From assembly GCF_963855985.1 (NCBI RefSeq), contig NC_087119.1:8348001-8412000 (forward strand): a DNA stretch of 64,000 bases, read 5' to 3'. The notes under the pieces were generated by a model. It was not told the DNA's origin. It did not search any database and saw nothing but the letters and a program-made list of their open reading frames with translations. Each line of letters starts with the position of its first letter. The first letter of the stretch is position 1. The stretch comes from Ostrinia nubilalis. Taxonomy: Eukaryota; Arthropoda; Insecta; Lepidoptera; Crambidae. The position numbers were made by a program, and so were the translations under genes. This document shows, in pieces, positions 13,601 to 28,600 of the stretch.

Positions 13601-16600
13601 ACAAAAGAAAAAGTGTAATAAAAATAATAAAGTTAAAAACATTTGACAATCTATCAGAATGTACTTAAATTCAATAGCAGATTAGCAGAACAACAGTGTA
13701 AAGTAAAATTGTTTTTATTGTGAATAAATAATAATAAGTTTGATAAGGGTGGAGTTACAACAGAAGTAAGGTATAATTAGCATAGACTGTGTTTGATATG
13801 GAATTAGTGGAGTTAGGTGTGACAATAGAGCTAATGATTTAATTGGAATGCAGTGCAAGTTCGCGGAGCGGCCTCCGCGGGCAGGGCGGGTCCCCCGCTG
13901 CCACAACAAAACAGTGATAGTGACATTATAAATAGAGCTTTTAAAACGTTTGCCAATTCATGTTTACTACATAAATGCCGAGTAATGACCTTGTATTCCC
14001 GGCTGCTGGATGATCCAAAAGTTTTATGTTTATAAATCAGTCCTAGTGACGTCATGTTGACCGAATTCCCACACAAATCGCAAATGCTAAGGACGAATCC
14101 CACATCCAAAGAATATTTTAATAAATTGTTTGACAAATAATATAACGCGATCTAATACATCAACTCAAATTGGACTTAATTAGCTAATAATCGTAACAAG
14201 TATGACGTGATTATTATATTACCATACCTTGCGATTTAATAACTGATTACAGCTATCAACGACACTGTGATGTTGTGAAATTTCCACTTTTTAACACAGG
14301 TTATCACTTTGATTAACAACTTATTAGTTTCGGCGCAATTTGCGTACGGTTTGGTTCATTCGACGCTTCACAAACAGTGTTTCCCACTAGCTATACATCG
14401 ATCTCAGTTGGTCTCGGAAGTCGCGCGCGGCCCGTGGCGAATGAGCGAACGCAGAGCGGCGACGAAACGCAAGCAATGAAACCGCTACGACGATAACGTT
14501 ATTTTGTGCCCCGCCCGCCTAGTGATGCAGTAACGAACAATATCGGTATTAGGTTTCTGCAGGACTTAAATGTTGGATAACTGAGACTTGATTGTCATTA
14601 CGTGTAAAATTAGTTTACTTGATTGTTATTTACCATTAATAATGATTAAATCAAATAATGAGACAGGCAACCACTTGGTGTAATTTATTTTGTAAATAAT
14701 TGTTTTTTCTTCAGTAAATTCACCATTACTTTTCTTTGTTAATGTAAAGTAGGTAACAGCTTCTTTGGTAACGATTACGTTTTGTAACTTAGAAATCAAC
14801 CAGTGGCAGAGAGAGCTGAAAGGCGTTAAGTCCGACAATAGGCTAGTTGCCTAAAAAAATTTTTTTAGTCCGTAATGTTTAATATCAAAAAATATTGGAC
14901 ACATATATTTTTATTTGTCAATCTAACAAATAATTACATAGTTATGGTGCGTTGAAGTTGCGCACGACGTCACAACGTGCGGCATTTTTAAGCAAGCGTT
15001 GACGTCACGGGCTTCTTCTTATGAACTTTGGGGCGCTTTATCTCTTTAAATTTTCATTAGTTTGAAAAAGTGAAAAATACGTGTAGAGTATTTTTTTATA
15101 AGTTAACTGACGGACTAATTAAAACTCTTGCTTTTTGACCCAGGCAACATCCCCATTAAAAATAGTACTTTCTGGGTGCACTAAAACTTATTTAAATGGA
15201 AATCCACTGTCCCACTTTTTCGTGTTAATTAGACAAAACATCACTATTGCGTCTTTGAGAACTAGGGAGTGAAGTTAGCGATAACGGTATTTATAACGCG
15301 ACGGAGCGACAGCAGCGCCACCACGTTGAATATCAGTTGTCGGATTAGGAATGGTTTCTGTCGTTTTCATTTTCTGATTTTGTGGATGGGTGATACATAT
15401 TTTATTGTTTACGTTAATGTAATTACATCCACAATAACACCTATTCGTAAGATATTTCGATTTATTAGCAACATAACATTGAATTTGACGAAATATTTTA
15501 AAAAATATTGTTAAATTAAAGCCATAAAAGTGAACTTTAAGCCTACTTAACTTTTATAATTCTAACTATTTATCAGTCAGCAAAAAGTTACAGAATCTCA
15601 AAGCTAACATAAATTTTTAACTCGATGGAGTAGCATAGCACGTCTTACGTACCTATTCGCGATAGTTAGCGGGTTCGATTAGGGTCACGCATCAAAAATA
15701 TATTCGGTCGTATTAGGTACATTTTTTGAAATGATTTAATTTGATAAGGTACTTTTGATAAAGTATATTAACCAATTAAAAAATCCTTTTCATTCAGTTT
15801 ATACTTCCATACCTCTACGAATCTGCGATGACCTAATTTAGAAGGAACGCTCTACATTTCTTTTTGTCACAACAAAATTAAAGTAATGCGGTATATAAAT
15901 AAATCGGTAGAGTTTATACTTTATTACTATTACACCAACATAATCTAAAATAGACCAGCAAATAAAAAATAACGGGTACCTACCTAGTCCGTAAATAGTT
16001 AATTAGTTTCCTACTTACCAAAATGTATTCTAGTCATAACTTTACAACTCCGATATGAAAAATGATATTGGTGTGAACAGCAACTATTCACCACCCTTCG
16101 AGTCAAACACTCGTTCTGATTGTAGCTACAAAGCTAATAGCTACTTGCGACCATTAGGTGCGCTCTGACGCAAGGAAATAACGAGGGGGATGCTCCCGAT
16201 GCCATATTGATTGAGGAAGGCAGATAGGAACTCACCTAGTTGTGTCTATATCCACGCTATTCTATGAACTTGTTACGCAACGACCGACCATGAAACTAAC
16301 TGCAGCACATAATACATTAGGTGTACCTACCTACTTGCTAACATAATGTCGTGTGCATCTAGCTCCCCCTATGTGTCCATGTGTGTTTCAGTTACCACTT
16401 GCAAACTCAATGAACGTTAAACAGAGTGTAAAGAACAGGATTATTTTCTTTAATGTAGTTAGTACCTACAGCAGAAACATCCTAATTCTGGTTTTAAGGA
16501 ACAATGAAAACTTTATGTAGGTACTTAAGCAAACTAAGTAGGAATACGTAATTGAGGTCTATTTTCTGTTTAAAATGTAGCCTAATAGCATCGTAGGTTC

Positions 16601-19600
16601 CGATGGTGACGAATGACAGATTTCCAAACTAAGTAATTTAATTTTAACTCCCCTTTCTCGCCCTTAGCTAAGTAGCAACATTTTTGAGGACAATAAATTA
16701 CCTAAAATTTGTTGCTCGCGTTACTTAGTAAACCTAATTGTACCTAACTACCTATTCTTGACTCGACTATGAATTTATTTTGCACCTTGACCAAAATTAC
16801 CAACCAAATTCATACAACGATATCAGTGGCTACGATAAAAATTTTTTTAGAAGTTGCATGCAACATGTTTTAGTTTTAAAAATACTGTTTTTCTTTCCTT
16901 ACATTCAGTGTCGAAAGCAAAAAAAAAATCATCATAAATTCTCGCAATTTCCATGAGGATGCTAATCAATCATTTTATGATTATCCTATTGCCTATTTAT
17001 TAATCATTCGATTTTAAAATTTATCCATGACACTCGGAATTTCGAATATCGCCGCCCGCATCGGCACTCCGGCTCATGCAAATAAAAAATAATTCGCCAA
17101 CGCGGCTCTAAAGAAAATCAACATACTCAGGAAATGGATACAACGTACTCGTCTTCCACTGGCGTGTAGGGGAAGCTGGTCTCCTGCACCTTCGGCGGCG
17201 GGCTGCTCTCCGGCTCCTCCTGCAGCGGGCTCTCGTAGATCAGGGTCTCCACCATCGACCCCTTGGAGCTCCCAAAGGACACCCTGTATAAAACAAAGCA
17301 GCGTGAACGAAAGCATTCAACAATTGTTTTTTGCTCGTAAAGTCGCGTGGGAAATCATCACTTATCTGTGAGATCATTGGACGTGGCTGTTAAACTGCAA
17401 CTTTTTATATCGCTACCGGATTGCGAAGGATAGTGACAAAACTTGCACGAGTTTATAGCGGCTGTGTATACTTAATATGAAGTAGGTATTGACTTTTCCC
17501 ACTACATTGAAAGTCGCGACATTAGCGACCTCGAACAAATGACGATGATAAAAATGAATAAATTATTCGCGGTTATTATAATAATATGGTATATCATTGT
17601 GTATTATTATCACCCAATTTGCATATTAACAACTCATTTACTAGTACAAGTAGCTATCTACTTAAGTGACACATAGTGTAAGTATTTTATTTGTTTTGTC
17701 TTCACTAATTGCGCGTTGTTAAGAATCTTTACATACTTAGTGTTCGTATGCGCGAAATTGTTTTGTTATTTTCCTCCGATCGATAGCCATCTGAATCACA
17801 GCTCCGCTTACGTAGGTACGCAGCCACAATTTCAATTAGCGTCCGTCGCTGGTTCATGTTTTCAATCAGTAATTTTACGTAACACACAATACCTACTGTG
17901 TAGGTAACCGCGGCATTAATGGATGCTGTAGCTAGCTAGGCTACACATTATGCAATGATGGATTTCCGCCGGGGCGCCGCGTCTGATGGCAGATTAATGA
18001 TTTGGTTCACGGTGGCCCTGGACGACCTCCAAAAATTCAGTTGACGTGCCCTACAAAGCCTTTTATACGCGTTTGTTCAGACAGACCAATTCTAGCCTCG
18101 ACCTAAAATTCAGCTGAACGATCTCATGTAACTTTCGTTATGTGACTCGGATATTCGAACTGTTTAAAATGCATGAATGGCATGTGCCTTCGCAACGCCA
18201 TTCACGTCAAAGTTGCGTGAACTTGGCTGGCTCACATAAGTACTTAGCGCTTCCAAAGTGCTCAAAGTTCTGCAACTGAACTTGCATATTCATTACGTGA
18301 ATACCTAACTCAAGCGCGATATGGTGCATTTCTCGAAGGTTGCGAACTTTCGATTCACGTGCACTTTAACTTTAGTTACAAACTGTACCTGTAGACTTTA
18401 CAGGTAGATATGGTGTTTATTAAGATGACAGAGTTCGAGAAGTAAATCACCTCCAAACCGACATGGCCATTAGTCTACGTCCGCTCCAATTTGCCTCGAT
18501 GTTCTGAGCTTGAATAGCAAATTTCCTTCATCTGCTTTCTCCCTACTCTCCATGTTGTGTCAATCTCCGAACACTTGAGTAGTCCCCCGCTGCATTATGA
18601 TTGACCTTAACATTGTTAAGGTTCCCCTTGCCTAGAGCTAAATACTATTTTTGTAGAACAAAATCATTTTGTCTTTATACGGAGCTTTATCTCGTAATTT
18701 TCAATAATAAAGCCTTGTAAGATCGAACTGAAATGAGAAATGTTAACGAGTGCTGGAGATTGTTATAGAAATAGTAAAAAACGTATTTGTAAGGATCCTT
18801 ATTTGTTTACATAAATAAGAAAAAAAATTGTTAATCTTTTTGAAAGATGATTGACGGTATGTGTCATAATATTACAAAAGTGACAAGAGCGCGAGGAGCT
18901 ATAAATATTTTAGATTTTTTACAAAATGTAAGTTTGATCTTCTCCATTCATATTTATTATCGTAATTTACAGACGATGTAGCTTTACGTTAATTCCAGCA
19001 ACCTACATTGCCTACATGCAGAATAGAGTTACGTGAAATTAAGTGATGGTAGGTGGAAGCCTTCGTCGGCAAATTATCCTTCAATGAATTATTTATACAG
19101 TTGGACGTCGTACGACAATTTCCGATTTATGTAATGTGAAGTGAAGCTATTTCTTGGAAAGTGGACACGAAGCCTTGTTGTATGTACTACGTACTACCTA
19201 CTTATTATTATGTTTTTCAAAGACGATTAATTACTTACTTACTTACCTTATATTACCTGGCCTGGCCTCAAATTGACGTAGTTTTCATATCGAAATCCAT
19301 CATCTATCGAATCTACTACTAAAGGTATCTATCTTTTGTTTTCTTTGATAATCAAAATAATATGCAGGTACAAACACCTAGTCCTTATTTATTGTCTGCT
19401 CTAAATTAATAGAGCTGCGTCCATGTCCATTGCCGTTGGCACTTTCACATCGACCTATTGTGTCTATGGTCACGTAATTTTAACCCAATGTTAGTTCCGT
19501 ATCCGTTCCTAGCTATCTGTTTAGCATTCTTGCTGCTATCTGGCCTACTTTAGCTATAACACTTGCATAACAGTTAATCTACATGGTGAACTTTACAGTG

Positions 19601-22600
19601 TGCTAAAATCCAATAAAAGTAGAGCAAAATATTCAATTCAATCTTCCTTAGCTGTTAATTTTGAAACAGAATGTATCACTTAAAGAGGGCTAAGCTAGTC
19701 GCTTCAAGAGTAAAGCTGAAAGCGCTTGTCTTAAGACAACACGTGCATAAGACAAAGATTTGTTTACTTTGTATTTGCGTAGTTTTAGTAACTAAAATAG
19801 AAAAGATTTATCTTTATAAGGCTCATCTCAAGTTAGCACTACCTATTGACATTAATGATAACAATCTCCGGCAGGGCACTGACCTACATTTTAATTGCAG
19901 CTACGAAAGTGGGTAGGTGCGTACACTTATCATTTTGTGCTACATAGTGCGACTCTACAAAAACTAGGTCTGGCGACTGAGCCAAACTCGCGAACGGTTC
20001 TTGTAATAGGGATGTTATGGATATGTAGTTTCGGTTATGGATACGGTTACGGATATTGGAATAATATTATACCGGTTTCGGTTACGGTTACGGATATCTG
20101 TGCTAAGTATAGAATGCAAATTCCAATAGTTGTCCAACACAGTTCATGCCTTACGAATAGAATGGGTACAGAAGAGATTTCTTTGGCATCTGTCACCTTC
20201 TTTTAGTCTCACAAAAAAGCTTGTATCTTAGGGAAAAAACTCATTTATGCAATAATTAAATCAGCGTAGGGACTCGTTTGACTCTGCCTACATCCGAAAC
20301 TATCCGAAACCTTTGAATTTATTTTTTATTTCGAATATCCGAATGTTTCGGTTACGGATATCCATAACATCCGTGTTGTAGATCACGCTTACGTTTCCAA
20401 GAAATACAATTTGTGATTTTATTTGGCGGTTGCTTTTGACAACACAGCATGATTTAAAATGTAATGGAGTGTTGAACGTTATATTCCGAGAAATATAGCG
20501 AACGTTTACTTATAAAGTCGGGCAAAGACTTGGTAAGTTTCCACCGAATGCATTTTCAATGCGCTTAATGATTACTTACCTACTGCACTTTTTATGTTAT
20601 GAATTTAGGAATTAGCGAATAGGTTATGCAGTTTTACTTTTACCAGACAGCGTTTACTTCTTCTCTGCTATATTACTTACTAGCTTTCCGCCCGCGGCTT
20701 CGCCCGCGTGGTTTGTTATTCCAAGTCTGATTCTTTTTTGTTATACCACGTTATAGTGACTGACGTTTCATGTCAAATCACACGGGAATGCTGTCGAACG
20801 GGATAAAAAGTATCCTATGTCCTTCTCCTGGCTCTAAACTACCTCCCTGACAATTTTCAGCTAAATCGGTTTAGCCGTTCTTGAGTTATAAGTGGAGTAA
20901 CTAACACGACTTTCTTTTATATATATAGATATTCGCTATATATATATATGTTACGGCTAAAGATAGGTATGAACATAAACTTAAGATTAGCCGGCTAAAC
21001 TTAAGTTTATCTTCGAGAAGCGGCTAAAGTTCGATAACATGTTAGTTTGCGTCGTGATATTCCATCTTTAGCCGGCTAATGTGCACATTAGCCAAAACGA
21101 AGCGGCTAAAAATGTATTCGATGGGCGCGCCAGGCCGGCGGAGGGCTTGAGGGGGCGGTGGGGAGACAACGCGCATTTTATAATTTTAAATACCTACAGA
21201 AGATTCTGTAATGACCAAAATGGTTCCTTATTATTTTATTTTAATGATTAGGTAGATATTATTTTAAGTAATTAATATTTTGTTATTGTAATTTGTAATT
21301 TTGAATACCTACTTAGGTACATAAAAGTATGTGTAATGAAAGTGATTATTTTTTAATAAAGTTTTCGTGTCAAAATACTAAACATTATTACGTTGTTTCC
21401 TTTTCCATTTCCTTCTTCATTTTTTGCCAAGGGCCTGCGGTTACACTTAAGTTTAGCCGGCTAGAGATAGAAGAAACTAACATTAACACCTCGTCGAAGA
21501 TAAACTTAAGTTTAGCCGGCTAATCTTAAGTTTATGTTCACACCTATCTTTAGCCGTAACATATATAACATATTATTATTATTATGTAAACTATTGCAGA
21601 TGTGTTATTGAGTCTTAAAATTACATTTATAAATTAAATTATTGAATCGTATTGGTATTTCAGTGTGGTCTTACTTCTCACTTCCCAACAACTTTATTCC
21701 CGTAAAATATTTAATCAATATTTTTATACCTTTCTTTAATTTTGCTCTAGAATTTAAAAAGAGAATTGTTTATTTTTGCTTAATCAGTTTACAGACTCCA
21801 AAATCAATGATACCTGAAACTGCAACAAGAAATTCTTATCATTGATAAAAGTCACGGGCGCGACGCGACCATGAAGTTCCGAGATAAGTTCGTGTAAAAC
21901 TTTCTGTAGCGACAAAAACATGTTATGAAATGTCACTGATATTTTTTTATAACTTTCCCACTAATAATACGCTGTCCAACTCCATTTACATTATACCTGA
22001 TATCGCGCATATATAAAAATTCGCAAAAACAACCCTTCTGGCACAATCGGGTAAAAAATCAAGTAGGTAACACTCCTGGGAACTTTTAACTCAAAAACAC
22101 CGGGTAAAAGAGCCCACAGCAAAAGACAGACGTTAGACGGTGACGTGCGTTGGAATTTATTAAACTTGCATGCAACTCCGCCTTACGTGGGGTCCTCAGC
22201 ACGACACGCACGGCTGCACCACTACATTACTCTACAGTGACAAGGGTGTGCACTAATCTTGATGGAGCTTTACACCTTGCCTAGTGACTACAGTCTAGGG
22301 TTTACGGGTAATCATTAAAATTGCAAAAATACACTAAAAACTGTTTTAGCTACACCTACTTCGTTACCAAACTATAATTTACTATGGAATACCTAATTAG
22401 GTACAAACATAATGTTACTAGGGCACTATTTAAGTTGTGAGCCTCGACAACATAACGTGTTGTTAGACGACATCTGATACTTTTAATGAAAAGTTTGACA
22501 TTTTTGACTACAACCTTATTCAAAACTTTTTATCATTTGAGCACGTTTTGTATTATTAACATTGAATTGAAAATTATCTTGACTACAAAAACATGGAATT

Positions 22601-25600
22601 GACTTGCGGAAATTTTCGCGCGAAGATTTATTATGACTTTCGACGTGGTTAATCAATACAAAACTGAAGCGGTCAGCTAAATTTCACTTTTGGTGATACA
22701 GATCTGTCCTTTACCATTGTAAAACGCTAGTTTAAGAAGTATAATATTGTATGTCATTGGCTCACCAGTGAACTTTGCGAAAGTCTTCCAAAATGACTAA
22801 TAGTGGCGGAAAACATTGATGTTGTCAGAAAAATGGAAGAGAAACCTCGTCATGTGATATATCGTAGGATTGAGATAATCCTAGGCATTAATTCCACTTG
22901 CAGTAATAAAATATTGTATGACCATATTATGGTCATAATACGTTTTTTTCTCGCTGGATGTCACAAAATTTTTCAAACGCTCAATAGGACGCTTGTGTCG
23001 TTTAGTCCTTGGAAATGTTTGATAAACACGTTTAACAAGCTTTAAAAGCCGTTTTTAAATTTGTGACAATTGACGAATTAAGGATCTATGCGTAATGATC
23101 CTGAAAATAAACAGCTATCGACTATGGAGGTGTTTTAAGATGAACCAATTCCAACAAAAGTCCCATGCGCTCGGAACACTAAAACTTACGGTCGCCTATT
23201 TTTCCGAAATATCCGATTATATGATAGAAACGTCACTAGAGAAATTTAGAATGGTTAATTCTTAATAGTAAACAGCCACTTTTTTTCCAAAAGTCTTCAG
23301 TTTAATAAGGGAAATTGACCAGCATAGTCGAATCGCCATTCGTGACGAAAATGTGAGCTTTTACACGTCTCGTCAAACAACTGACTATTTGAACACTCAA
23401 AATATAAAAATAAACCGGTCCAACGCTACAAAATTCTTGCTTGGAATCTAAACATTTCTTTTGGTACCCATATATTAAAATTAAATGCGTGAACAGCGAT
23501 TTATGTAGCCAGAAGCAACTGTCGGTGCGGTCAAAAACCATGCTTTGGAGGTGCCTCAAGCCGAGTGGAAAAAATGCTATGAAAAGTGTTTCGGACACAT
23601 TATAAAGTACATAAATCATGAAAGACAATACCAATAAACGCAATCAATACCATTTTAATAATAAACTACTTTGTTTTCATAGTTAGGCTCACAACTTAAA
23701 TAGTGTCCCACGTATATGGCTTAAAAGTAATGGTAATACGGGACTCGGTATCTCTTTTGAGAATGTCCCTTTGAAATAACCTATAGTTAAGTAATAATAT
23801 GTATAACCTACATTATCATTATTATCAAAAACTCACGTGTCTGTAAGATGTGTTTTTTCCCGTTTGTCAGAAAGTTTCCCAAAAACTTCTCGATAAAGTC
23901 ATCCTGTCCCAAGAAAAGGACAAATCCAAGAACAAGTAATGAAGTCTGTGCCTTTATCCTAGAATTAAAACTGGAGCAGGATATTGTTACAAGTACCTTC
24001 ACTTTAAGATGGTGTCTTGTTTCAAAAGGTTCGTGAGAGTGCACTATTCAGCGCCTAGCTCCACTGCAGCGTAATAGGTTTACGCTAATATGATTACGGT
24101 CCTAGGCCTCACCATCAACTGGCTCAAAATTGATTCTATTGGCTCTCGTGATATGGCCACTTGATCAGGAATTATGTAATTTGGCCATCTATTAGGCTAA
24201 TGAATGATGCACTATGGCTAAGTACTAGCGGTGCGTAATTAATTGATTCATATCCAAAACTGATGTTGTCGCTACATGACTAGATAAGTAGAAAGACTAC
24301 CATTAGCTGAACAGTGAAAGTGTCGGTCTGTCGATTCGAGGGTCGTTAGTTTAATCCTCCGCTGGACTTTATGTAGCCAACTCTTCTTAACAAATTACTA
24401 ATAATGCCTATTCTCTAAACAAATGTATTTTGTAGGGAAAACAGATTTTTGTTTTTCTTGATTCAATCAAATTTTCCAATAGATGATTGCGTGCACCGCA
24501 GGACACAAATTGTTTAGACTTTATTTGCCTACCTGAAGTGGTGTCTCATAAATTCTGACATCAGGAATAAATAGAAGCTTCTGTATACATAACAGCCCAT
24601 ACGACACTTCTACAATGATAGATACATATTCAGTTTATTCTAGTAAAATCTCTGCACTCAGTGCATTCATTTCACCTGAATATGCACATAAGCAACTCTC
24701 GCCACTACAATAAGTCTGCGAAATTATTATTCAGAAGATGTATAATAAACATTCCAATATTGAATGAATAAATTATATAACACAAATATACACAAGAAAA
24801 TACATAAATAGCTATTTAGTCGAAGGAAATTGTTTAGGTAAGTACTAATCTTAATCTTCCAGAGAGTTTTAAAAATGTATTCTTTTGGTTTTGGTTAATC
24901 TTTGTAGAGGATAGTTCTATGTTATCTGTATCTGTCTATATTTTATTCCAACACGTGGACGTACATCCTGTATTGATCAATATAACTAATTAACTGTCTT
25001 CTAAGAAGAAGCGGATATTGTGTAAATGACAGCTTTTCTTGCGAATAAAATTGCTAGAAGTAACAGAAACAAGAGCCCATCTCTCTTTCACGGCGAGAAC
25101 CATTCAGACTAGGGTTGCCACGTCCAAAAACACAAAAGCCGCACTCGTTGCTTAATTCGGCCTGTCATTTTACCATAAAAACCCCTGTACTTACCTATAG
25201 ACCTTTTTAATACCTAATCATAGCTTTTTAAATCCCGAATTATGTTCTAAAACCGGAAAAATATTTCAAAATAAAAAAATCGCGTCATGGCAAGTGACTG
25301 GCACGGCAGTCACATAAAAGCCTAACAAAACATGGACCGCCTGGACAAGAAAATATTTGGCTGGGCACGTTCTTAAAAAGTCAAAATGTCCGGCTAAAGT
25401 CGGACACCTGGCAACCCTAATTCAGACGCCGTCGTTTCCACCACCCACTCTAGCTGGTAATAGGAAACTCTTTGTTGTATAAAGCGGCTTTGTTAAGAAA
25501 ATTCTAGTTAACTACGCGTGTTTAACTTTCATGATGAATGACCGCAATATTTCCTAAGCAATTGAGTGCTTGCTTTGCTTTAGTTATTTATCATATGTAT

Positions 25601-28600
25601 TTAGTTCAATAAACACCAATTTATGTATAATTAATGCTATAAACACCAACATAACAAGTCCGGTAGGAAAATTAGATACAAATAAATGTTTTAAGATATC
25701 ACGAGATTGACTGAGATTTTCCTGGGTTTTCCTTCTTATTTTTCCTTCCTGTTTTTATTTTTGGTTTACCTACCTACTGAATCGCTTGATTAGTTATGGG
25801 CTCGCGATATTTTTTTTTCAATGGTCCTATGCAGCATGATGATGCATATTTACTTGAAAAAAGTTTCAGGTAGGGTATTTTTAAGCTACAAGGGGCACTG
25901 GTGTGCTAGACGCATAGTACCTTAACATTTTTAGTAACATCACCAACCTACTTTACCCTCATCTGTTAAGCCATATTGTACATGTTGACATCTGATCTAA
26001 CGTTAAGGTCCTGAATCCTTTGCCCGATGTGTGTCCGTATGTAGATGCCGCAGATTGATATCCCTCGCAACAACGCAAACAAACCCGCATCAGGAAAATG
26101 TTAGTGCGAGAGCATGAGAGTTCATGCCAGAAGTACATTTAGAAAGGCTCAGTAATTTCAACAAATGATATTTGAATCATAATATAATATATTTTATCCA
26201 CTTTTCTATACTAGTATCAATCAGCTTTACGGGGAAGTACCTAATAAAAAAATTTAGCTATATGTATATGACTTGGCCCCATAAAAATACAGGGGGTTTT
26301 TTGCACCTTATAGATCCTATATCTTAGTAATGCGCATACGCAAGATGAGCGTTTAAAAGAAACAATTGACAGTTTGTTATTTTCTTTGTCTCTTGATTAA
26401 TAGATACATCAATAATGGCAACCCCAAAAGAGTTCAACCCCAAGTTCGACCCCAACACGGAGGCGTTCCAAATGCGAGCCCAGTGGAAGAAGGTGGACAT
26501 CTGCCGCAAGCAGTGGTTCGAGCGGTGGAGCTGGCTACTGGACGAGAGGAAGTCAGTATTTATTTCAAACTTAATTTGTGGGGGAAAGTTAAACTATCAT
26601 TGGACACGCAACGAAAACGAAGCTGTTGATCCTGGCTACACAGGAGTTGCAGCGGCTGGAACGAAAGGTGGGAATAGTTACGTTTATTTGCATCACATTA
26701 TGGGTCTTCGTATTGCAAAACAACACTCAAACCTCGGTTAAGTAAATCTTAGTCATGAATTCTGTGATTGGTCTAAATATTGAGATTCAATCAAAAGCTT
26801 GTTTGATTTTAATTAAATTAAGTTTTAAGCTTCGTTCTGCAATAGGCAATTAGACTCGGAGCTTCTGGTTTCAACAGGGTCAATAACAGTGTGTATTTAT
26901 TCCCAGTTTGGTTAGTTACTAGAGTAGAATGATAAAGAAGCAATTACTGTGAAACAATTTCAATCAATACGTATAAAAAAAACTTATCTGATCGACATTA
27001 GAGTAGAAAATCAAGACTGCCAACCACATGAAAATGGATAACGCTATTAATAGCAGCATCAATAATTAAACTTCATATTTTGCCAATATCCTATCAACGT
27101 CGCATGGACGCAAATTAATGCATTTAAAATGGATTGAGTTCCGCTTCACAGTATAATTTTTCTATAGCAAAGCTGACTCATAAAGCTGTAAATGGCAAAT
27201 TTTGTACAATTTCACTTCAGGGTAGCGCGCGTTTGTAAAAAAATAGGTACGCTCTAAAAGTTACATTTCAACATAAATTTAAAATAAAATTGACTTTGAA
27301 GCGATTGTTGGACGAGCTCATATCAGATAGAATCAACTGATGTTAGTTTTTTTATGTGCTGGCGTCAAAACATCGTTTTTTTAGTTGATTAGTTGTGCAC
27401 TTGTGCCACCGTGCTGTTTGTGTAGGGTTTTTGTTACAGCTTTTATCGGTTCCCATTTTAGTACGGAAAAACTCCATGCCCCAATCAATACAATCTATAA
27501 CCACTTGCTTTAATTGGGTTAAGGCGAGTCCGTTCAATTGTTTCCAGAATTGGGGCACGACGCAATAGATCATGTATTGTGCTAATTGATGGTACCAGGG
27601 ACTGATCTAAGCAGTCAACATTCAGGAGAAACCTTACCTACTTTTCCATTATGGATACAAAAGGCTACATTCGTATGACCATTACAATTTTCACGGTCAT
27701 CCGATTACATAACGGACTGGTGATGTTTTTCCGTTAGTCACTTGTTTTTTATTTTGTCACTTGTTTCACCATCATTTCTTATTTTTTCTATGATCATTAT
27801 GTTGTCTTGCTCAATTTTTGGTCGAACTGGTTCTTTCAAATAATAATTAACTACAGCGAATAATTGAACGGCAAAATGCATAGAAATGTAGAGTCCTGTT
27901 GACCGCGGTTTCCCCATTAATGTATTAAATTCATGGAGCAATACCGTGAAACTAGGTAAAGCATAAAATAATAATAAATTTTAATGCCCCTTCTCTGCTA
28001 TTATGTGCCCGCGGACATCTAAACAGTATTAAAAGAGGAAAATGAAATTCTATTAGTTCGCTAAATCGGCTTTGACGTGCTAGCTCGCACGGCCTCGAAG
28101 ATTATAACCGGCGAGTTATTAGATAAAAAATAGAAATGCTTTTTGTCGTATGCGCTTCGCAGTTTTGTCAGGAATTCTTTGTTGGTGTTTTTGTATGACA
28201 ATAAATAAATTAAGGCGCAAAATTGCCAATGTCAAATGGCAGCTCCTTGTACAAGTTTTTTCTTTTATTAGCTTAAGCTGCCGCTTTTGTCACTCCGATA
28301 TTTGTTGTTTTATGTTTTAGATGCAGAAATCAGTTTAGGGACGTAGTCTAATTTTGAGGTGGATAGTAGATAGAAGTGCCATAAAATTAAAACTTCTTAT
28401 TTTCATCAAGAAAACACCGTTTGTCAGGAAAATATTATTGCCTACTAGCTTTCCGCCCGCGGCTTCGCCCGCGTGGAATTTTGTCTGTCACAGAAAAATA
28501 ATATCGCGCGCGTATTTGCTCACCGTTTAGACCTACCCTGGACTACGACAAACATTTTACAACCAAAATCAGCTCAATCGGCCTAGCCGTTCTCGAGTTT

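Noticed and set aside
22803..23045. 80-codon open frame as a gene
   Set aside because: It is a fragment of the dead mariner transposase.
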